A stretch of DNA of 9,932 bases from JAGLSB01 sp023135955 (GTDB lineage Bacteria > Bacteroidota > Bacteroidia > Bacteroidales > GCA-2748055), in assembly GCA_030673645.1 (NCBI GenBank), contig DAOVIO010000151.1:1-9932 (forward strand), given 5' to 3'. Below the pieces are notes generated by a model. It was given only the letters and a program-made list of their open reading frames with translations. It searched no databases and was not told the origin of the DNA. The first letter of the stretch is position 1, and the number at the start of each line of letters is the position of its first letter. Shown one piece after another: positions 5,897 through 9,932 of this stretch. The position numbers and the translations under genes are program-made.

Positions 5897-5942
5897 GCTT
5901 TCAGCAATGCACCACTCAAATTTATATCCGGGCTGAAAGCCC
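5897..5942. repeat. REP-like palindrome pair after the S46 peptidase gene
   Basis: GCTTTCAGC (5897-5905) and GCTGAAAGC (5932-5940) are exact inverted repeats 26 bases apart. The second lies in a GC-rich palindrome, GGGCT-GAA-AGCCC (5930-5942), that can fold alone. It stands 7 bases past the stop codon of the S46 peptidase gene (5950-5952 on the minus strand) and is the most GC-rich spot in an AT-rich gap. There is no T-run after it on the minus strand, so it is not a standard intrinsic terminator. It may protect the mRNA 3' end, or be one unit of a dispersed REP family; a genome search would tell. Confidence 0.5.
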
Positions 5943-5949
5943 AATAAGA

Positions 5950-8118
5950 CTAGAAATCCACAAGCTCCATTTCCTCAATCAAATATCCCGCCCCGGCAAA
6001 TTTGTCGATAACAAAAAGTACATACCTAACATCAACAACAATATTCCGGCAAATCGACTTATCGTAATATATATCACTCATGGTCCCTTCCCAGTTTCTG
6101 TCGAAATTCAAACCTATCAACTCACCTTCAGCATTTAGTACAGGACTCCCTGAATTACCCCCTGAAGTATGGTTGGAGGCAACAAAACACACGGGCATAT
6201 CCCCCTCTGCATCGGCATATTTTCCAAAGTCTTTATTATTATATAACTCTAATAACTTTTCAGGAATTATATAGTCTTCAAAACCTTTTTTATATTTCTC
6301 AATAATACCACTCAGATGCGTTTCGAAATCATAATTGACTGCGTCGATAGGATTATATCCTTCTACTTCTCCGTAGGCCACTCTCATCGTAAAATTAGCA
6401 TCCGGATACATAGTAGATTTTCCTTCATTCATTTCTCTTAAAGCTTTTACATAAATTTTATAATTCTTATTGATCTCATCATTAATTTCATGATACTGCT
6501 TGTTTACACTATTAGAGTAAACGCTAAGAATAGACTGATAATCCGCGAAAAGAGCATCCTTAGTTACACTCTTAAAGAGTTTATCCTCATTTTGCGGATA
6601 GTGTTTTAGCATCTCTAATACTGAATTGAGATCCACAAACTTTGAATGAGAATAAGTTGCTTCAGCATATTTATCAAAATCATTTTTGAATTTTTTTTGA
6701 ATTTTACCATAAAGATCCGGATGAAAATCAGAATGGATATCTTTTTTAAAAGACTGTAACATAGCCGAATATATATTTACATCTATAGGCATATAATAAT
6801 CCTTGAAGAAACTTTCCGTATACGTAATAAATTCATCCCTAGCCCGAATTTTATCATCAATACTCTTATCTTCATTTCTAAGAATGAATGAATTAAGACT
6901 TACTACAAAACTCATTTGCTCATTTGTCATGAGTGCCTCTCCAGCGTAATCATAGACATGAATATATTTCTCCAAATCGGCATACTGCTTTTTTAAGTCA
7001 TCAAGAACCGTCCCGTATTTTTCATTTCTGGAAGCATCTTCCTTTACCCATTCTGTGAATTTCTTTTCTTCTTCAATTTTAATTTCAATAGCTGAAGTCT
7101 TGTTAACTCCCATGATAATTCCTTGCCATTTTTTCCATGCATTACTAATTCTCCTAAATTTGGCAGCATATTGGATGCGTACATTATCATCTTCCTTCAT
7201 AAAGCTATCCATGATATTAAGTCTCTGATCACGGAGTGCTATTTTCTTTGGATAAGATTTATTTACGTATAGTTCGACAGCATCACTTGTATAAAATTGT
7301 GTTGTACTTCCTGGATATCCCATAACCATAGTAAAATCATTTTCTTCAATACCCTTAATAGAAATTGGCAGGTATTTCTTAGGCTTATAGGGAACATTGT
7401 CTGGGGAATAATCAGCAGGTTGATTTTTATCGTCTGCATAGATTCTGAAAACGCTAAAATCACCTGTATGTCTTGGCCACATCCAGTTGTCAAAGTCTTT
7501 ACCGTAATTTCCTATAGCTTCCGGAGGTGCCCCAACAAGCCTAACATCATTAAAAACCTCATAAACAAACATATAGTACTCGTTACCATAATAAAAGGGT
7601 TTAACAACTGCTCTGTAATGACTCTCAGCTGTTGCATTTTCAACCAAATTATTAATGTTTGCTTGTATCAATTTTTGTATTTCCTTTTCATTAGCATCCT
7701 TCTCCAGACCTTCTAAAACAGCTTTAGTTACATCCTCAATCCTAATAAGAAATGTAGCACTAATATTTTCATTTGGGAGTTCCATGCTGCGATCCATTGC
7801 CCAGAAACCATTTTTAAGATAGTCTTTTTCAACACTACTATGCGATTGAATATAGCCATAACCACAATGATGATTGGTAAATAAAAGACCTTCATCGGAG
7901 ACCACCTCACCAGTACACCCACGGCCAAAAACAACAATGGCATCTTTCAAACTTGCCTGATTAATACTGTAAATGTCTTCGGCTGATAGTTTAAAGCCTT
8001 TTTCCTGCATGTCGGTAATAGTATATTTCTCTAAAAGCAGGGGAATCCACATTCCTTCATCGGCATGTAGATATAGTGAGGAAATGATTAAAAAAAGTAG
8101 TGCAAGTCGAATTTTCAT
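5950..8118 (-). CDS. S46 family dipeptidyl-peptidase, DPP11-type (Asp/Glu-specific)
   Basis: This is a secreted serine peptidase that removes dipeptides from the N-terminus of peptides, used by Bacteroidota for amino-acid scavenging in the periplasm. A signal peptide (about 1-19, ending LYLHA) precedes DEGMWIP, the usual mature start. At 722 residues it has normal family length. The chymotrypsin-like catalytic triad is complete: His84 in TNHHCGYG, Asp220 in WPRHTGDF and Ser656 in GGNSGSP. The central helical cap domain is about 290-560. Specificity in S46 is set by the residue 18 positions after the catalytic Ser: Gly in DPP7, Arg in DPP11. Here it is Arg674 (NFDRNWEGTMSD), so cleavage after Asp or Glu at the second position is expected. 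Cys68 and Cys85 probably form the conserved disulfide near the active site. The gene is last in the kdsC-ubiA-maf operon, 15 bp after maf, and has no obvious functional tie to those genes. Confidence 0.93.
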   Translation of the reverse strand: MKIRLALLFLIISSLYLHADEGMWIPLLLEKYTITDMQEKGFKLSAEDIYSINQASLKDAIVVFGRGCTGEVVSDEGLLFTNHHCGYGYIQSHSSVEKDYLKNGFWAMDRSMELPNENISATFLIRIEDVTKAVLEGLEKDANEKEIQKLIQANINNLVENATAESHYRAVVKPFYYGNEYYMFVYEVFNDVRLVGAPPEAIGNYGKDFDNWMWPRHTGDFSVFRIYADDKNQPADYSPDNVPYKPKKYLPISIKGIEENDFTMVMGYPGSTTQFYTSDAVELYVNKSYPKKIALRDQRLNIMDSFMKEDDNVRIQYAAKFRRISNAWKKWQGIIMGVNKTSAIEIKIEEEKKFTEWVKEDASRNEKYGTVLDDLKKQYADLEKYIHVYDYAGEALMTNEQMSFVVSLNSFILRNEDKSIDDKIRARDEFITYTESFFKDYYMPIDVNIYSAMLQSFKKDIHSDFHPDLYGKIQKKFKNDFDKYAEATYSHSKFVDLNSVLEMLKHYPQNEDKLFKSVTKDALFADYQSILSVYSNSVNKQYHEINDEINKNYKIYVKALREMNEGKSTMYPDANFTMRVAYGEVEGYNPIDAVNYDFETHLSGIIEKYKKGFEDYIIPEKLLELYNNKDFGKYADAEGDMPVCFVASNHTSGGNSGSPVLNAEGELIGLNFDRNWEGTMSDIYYDKSICRNIVVDVRYVLFVIDKFAGAGYLIEEMELVDF

Positions 8119-8133
8119 TATTAAATGATTTTG

Positions 8134-8727
8134 CTAAGAAATTATTTTCTCAAGTTCTCTATATAATTTTTGGATAGGTAGCCCCATAACATTAAAATAT
8201 GAACCTCTAATCCTTTCAATACCAATGAAACCAATCCAGTCTTGTATCCCATAAGCTCCAGCCTTGTCGAAGGGCTCAAAATTATCAATATAATAATTTA
8301 GTTCAGATTCTTTTATTTTTGAGAAAAAGACTTCGGTATGCGCATGAAAACAATATGTTTTATCGTAAGTACGAATACATACACCGGTAATTACTTCATG
8401 CATATTTCCTGATAAATCCTGAAGTGTTTTATAAGCATCATCTCTGTCTTTTGGTTTCCCAATAAGTTGGTTCTGAAACCAGACTATGGTATCGGCAGTA
8501 ATAAGAATCTCATTTTTAAGTACAGGTCTGGAATATGCCTTAGATTTAATTTCGGCTAGATAAACCGGTATTTCAAATTTATCCAGTCCTTCAGGAAATC
8601 TCTCCTCTACACTATGCAGATCAGAAATTGTGAACTCGAACCCTGCTTCCTTCATCAAATAATGTCGTCGAGGCGATTGAGTAGCAAGGATAATTGAATA
8701 TTTTTTAATTTTCTCTGTTAACATCAA
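8134..8727 (-). CDS. maf: Maf family nucleoside triphosphate pyrophosphatase
   Basis: Maf proteins are cytoplasmic house-cleaning enzymes that hydrolyse non-canonical or excess nucleoside triphosphates to the monophosphate and pyrophosphate. The 197-residue length is typical. The phosphate-binding N-terminal motif is LATQSPRRHYLM (14-25); the catalytic Asp79 lies in ITADTIVW (76-83); GKPKDRDDAYKTLQDLSGNMHEVITG (about 90-115) is the metal/substrate region; DKAGAYGIQDW (154-164) and GSYFNVMGLP (175-184) close the pocket. The GIQ and NVMGLP pattern fits the YhdE-like dTTP/UTP group better than the YceF 7-methyl-GTP group, by recollection. Two adjacent ATG codons start the frame, so translation could begin at either. 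It lies 3 bp after ubiA and 15 bp before the S46 gene, so the genes are almost surely co-transcribed. Confidence 0.93.
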   Translation of the reverse strand: MMLTEKIKKYSIILATQSPRRHYLMKEAGFEFTISDLHSVEERFPEGLDKFEIPVYLAEIKSKAYSRPVLKNEILITADTIVWFQNQLIGKPKDRDDAYKTLQDLSGNMHEVITGVCIRTYDKTYCFHAHTEVFFSKIKESELNYYIDNFEPFDKAGAYGIQDWIGFIGIERIRGSYFNVMGLPIQKLYRELEKIIS

Positions 8728-8730
8728 TAA

Positions 8731-9762
8731 TCAATTAAGCTGATACTCCATTATAATGTAAACAACAACAGAATATAGGATTCCAAACAGCATGACGAAT
8801 TTCATAAAAAGACTAGCCAGATGATAATCTTTTTTGGATTTAGCAAAAATCACCTTGAAAATAATAAAAATGGAAGGCAAAATAACAAGGAAAGTAAAAT
8901 AAGAACTTGAAATATAATCGAATCCCGAATCTGTATTAATAATAAATTTTATTAGCAGCAATACTAAAGACGCAAGAAATCCTACTATCAAAATACTAAT
9001 TATTACTTTACTAATTCTAATGCCAAGAACGATTGGGATGGTATTCATTCCATAGGCACTATCACCCTCAAAATCTTCAGCATCTTTAATTATTTCCCGA
9101 ATCAAGTTAGTAGTAAAGGCAAAAAAACCAAATCCAAGAACCCAATAGAAAATATAATTGAAATTTGCATTTACTTTTAACATTATGTCACCGTAGACCT
9201 CATTCAGCAAGGGTAATTCAAATAAGATTACCATTACAGGTACAACTCCTGTAAGAAGACTAACAATTAGATTTCCAATCAGGAACTCTTTTTTATAAGT
9301 CATTGAATAAAACCACAACATTCCAGATGCGAGTATGAAAACTATAGAAATTCCAGGAATACCGATAAAAAAAGAGAGATACACTCCAATCAAAACCCCT
9401 ATGGCACTCAAGGCTGAATGAATTTTAATTGCAAATCCTCTGCTAATTGTTTTATCAATTACTACTCTAGAAGGTTTATTCAGTCGGTCTGTTTTAGTAT
9501 CGAAATAATCATTTATTGCATATCCTCCAGCAGCAATTAAAACTGTTGACAGAACTAACAAAAAGAAATGAAAATCTGAAAATTGTAATTCGAAATTATT
9601 AACAGCAAGAAATGGCTTGATAATAAAATATCGCATCATGTACTGCGTAACAGCAATAATGAGCAAATTTGGAAGTCTGAATAATTTTGCAAAGGAATTT
9701 ATCACATTATGAATCTTTAAGTTTCTACCAAATGAAAGCTTCACCTTCCATCCATTGTCCAT
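8731..9762 (-). CDS. UbiA-family prenyltransferase (geranylgeranylglycerol-phosphate geranylgeranyltransferase-like)
   Basis: This is an integral membrane prenyltransferase with about eight to nine hydrophobic helices. Both Asp-rich metal/diphosphate sites are present: NDYFDTKTD (84-92) and DAEDFEGD (227-234, preceded by LIREIIK). The FYSMTYKKEFLIGNLIVS segment (151-168) is typical of the group annotated as digeranylgeranylglyceryl-phosphate synthase, the second prenyl transfer of archaeal ether-lipid synthesis. Bacteroidota carry this relative, but its natural acceptor (glycerol phosphate lipid, quinone or other) is not settled. The start is doubtful. The only in-frame ATG upstream of the first helix (9762) makes a 38-bp overlap with the preceding KdsC-type gene, and residues 1-19 look like accidental coding. 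A GTG at 9705, 20 bases after the KdsC stop, gives MINSFAKLFRLPNLL, a more usual start, and 324 residues. Coordinates use the ATG as outer limit. Maf follows after 3 bp. Confidence 0.88.
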   Translation of the reverse strand: MDNGWKVKLSFGRNLKIHNVINSFAKLFRLPNLLIIAVTQYMMRYFIIKPFLAVNNFELQFSDFHFFLLVLSTVLIAAGGYAINDYFDTKTDRLNKPSRVVIDKTISRGFAIKIHSALSAIGVLIGVYLSFFIGIPGISIVFILASGMLWFYSMTYKKEFLIGNLIVSLLTGVVPVMVILFELPLLNEVYGDIMLKVNANFNYIFYWVLGFGFFAFTTNLIREIIKDAEDFEGDSAYGMNTIPIVLGIRISKVIISILIVGFLASLVLLLIKFIINTDSGFDYISSSYFTFLVILPSIFIIFKVIFAKSKKDYHLASLFMKFVMLFGILYSVVVYIIMEYQLN

Positions 9763-9932
9763 TTAATCTCATAACTTGTTCAATTACATCTCTGACACAG
9801 CCTTCTCCCCCATTTTTATCAGATATATAGTTGGAAATGGCTTTCACTTCCTCAACGGCATCTGCAGGACAAGTGGGAAAACCTACTTCCTTCATTACTG
9901 GATAGTCGGGTAAATCATCACCCATATATAAA
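9725..9932 (-). CDS. kdsC: KdsC-type HAD phosphatase (3-deoxy-D-manno-octulosonate 8-phosphate phosphatase), C-terminal part
   Basis: Only the last 68 or so residues are in the window; the frame stays open to the right edge (TTA TAT before the ATG at 9925), so the internal ATG is not the true start. The piece begins LYMGDDLPDYPVM, HAD motif IV with the two Asp residues that hold Mg2+, then VGFPTCPADAVEEVKAISNYIS and GGEGCVRDVIEQVMRLNGQW. The GGxGxVRD element and length to the end are typical of KdsC, which removes phosphate from KDO-8-phosphate in the lipopolysaccharide core pathway. The catalytic nucleophile (DxD) and other motifs lie outside the window. It is the first visible gene of the operon with ubiA, maf and the S46 peptidase. 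A related sugar phosphatase of the YrbI type is the alternative, since the partial sequence cannot separate them fully. Confidence 0.85.
   Translation of the reverse strand, partial: LYMGDDLPDYPVMKEVGFPTCPADAVEEVKAISNYISDKNGGEGCVRDVIEQVMRLNGQWMEGEAFIW

Noticed and set aside
5930..5942. GGGCTGAAAGCCC as an intrinsic terminator for the S46 operon
   Set aside because: The stem is only 5 bp and no T-run follows it on the minus strand, so it is listed as a REP-like palindrome instead.
5591..6138. Two 88-residue plus-strand open frames over the nikR and S46 gene ends
   Set aside because: They lie opposite well-supported genes or in the AT-rich gap, have no recognisable domain, and their sequence is explained by the reverse strand of nikR and the S46 peptidase.
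7263..7943. Open frames of 71-139 residues inside the S46 gene on both strands
   Set aside because: They are alternate-frame readings of a gene with a complete catalytic triad and family-typical length.
1..9932. CRISPR array, tRNA, rRNA, insertion sequence or defence system
   Set aside because: No regularly spaced repeats, cloverleaf, transposase motif, cas or toxin/antitoxin-like domain was found.

Overview
The window looks like chromosome from a member of the Bacteroidota, probably a marine or sediment lineage of the Cytophagales/Marinilabiliales kind (inferred from gene content only). The evidence is AT-rich DNA with few Shine-Dalgarno sites, a TAnnTTTG-type -7 promoter box, short lipoproteins, a TonB-dependent receptor, an S46 dipeptidyl-peptidase and a KdsC / UbiA / Maf gene run. 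No phage, insertion sequence, CRISPR array, tRNA or rRNA was found.

Left third (1-3367, + strand). An AT-rich leader precedes a two-gene unit: an aldo/keto reductase and a DUF2891-family lipoprotein. Directly after the DUF2891 stop lies an untracked 3' scrap of an M23 (LytM) peptidase gene, keeping its HLH zinc motif, C-terminus and stop but nothing upstream. A strong intrinsic terminator follows, then a lone small lipoprotein of unknown function. A 30-bp imperfect direct repeat begins exactly at the stop codon of both the M23 scrap and the small lipoprotein gene. This third looks like accessory DNA with a recombination seam.

Middle (3368-5949, - strand). nikR, a nickel-responsive ribbon-helix-helix repressor, lies 81 bp upstream of a 613-residue TonB-dependent receptor on the same strand. 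The nikR upstream region has a good Bacteroidota-type promoter. A 27-bp GTGTTAT-N13-GTGGCAC element sits at its predicted transcription start and resembles the GTGTTAC-N13/14-GTAACAC operator described for deltaproteobacterial NikR. A second site with the same geometry lies in front of the receptor. The reading offered here is a self-repressing nickel-uptake module. This NikR keeps three His ligands of the classical nickel site but has Thr where the family has Cys.

Right part (5950-9932, - strand). A tight operon runs leftwards: KdsC-type phosphatase (cut by the window edge), a UbiA-family prenyltransferase resembling the archaeal ether-lipid enzyme, a Maf nucleotide pyrophosphatase, and an S46 peptidase whose Arg674 marks it as the acidic-residue-specific DPP11 type. 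A REP-like palindrome pair separates this operon from nikR.

Most of the window is ordinary. The items most worth checking are the Cys-less NikR with its operators and receptor, the M23 scar, and the stop-codon-anchored repeat.
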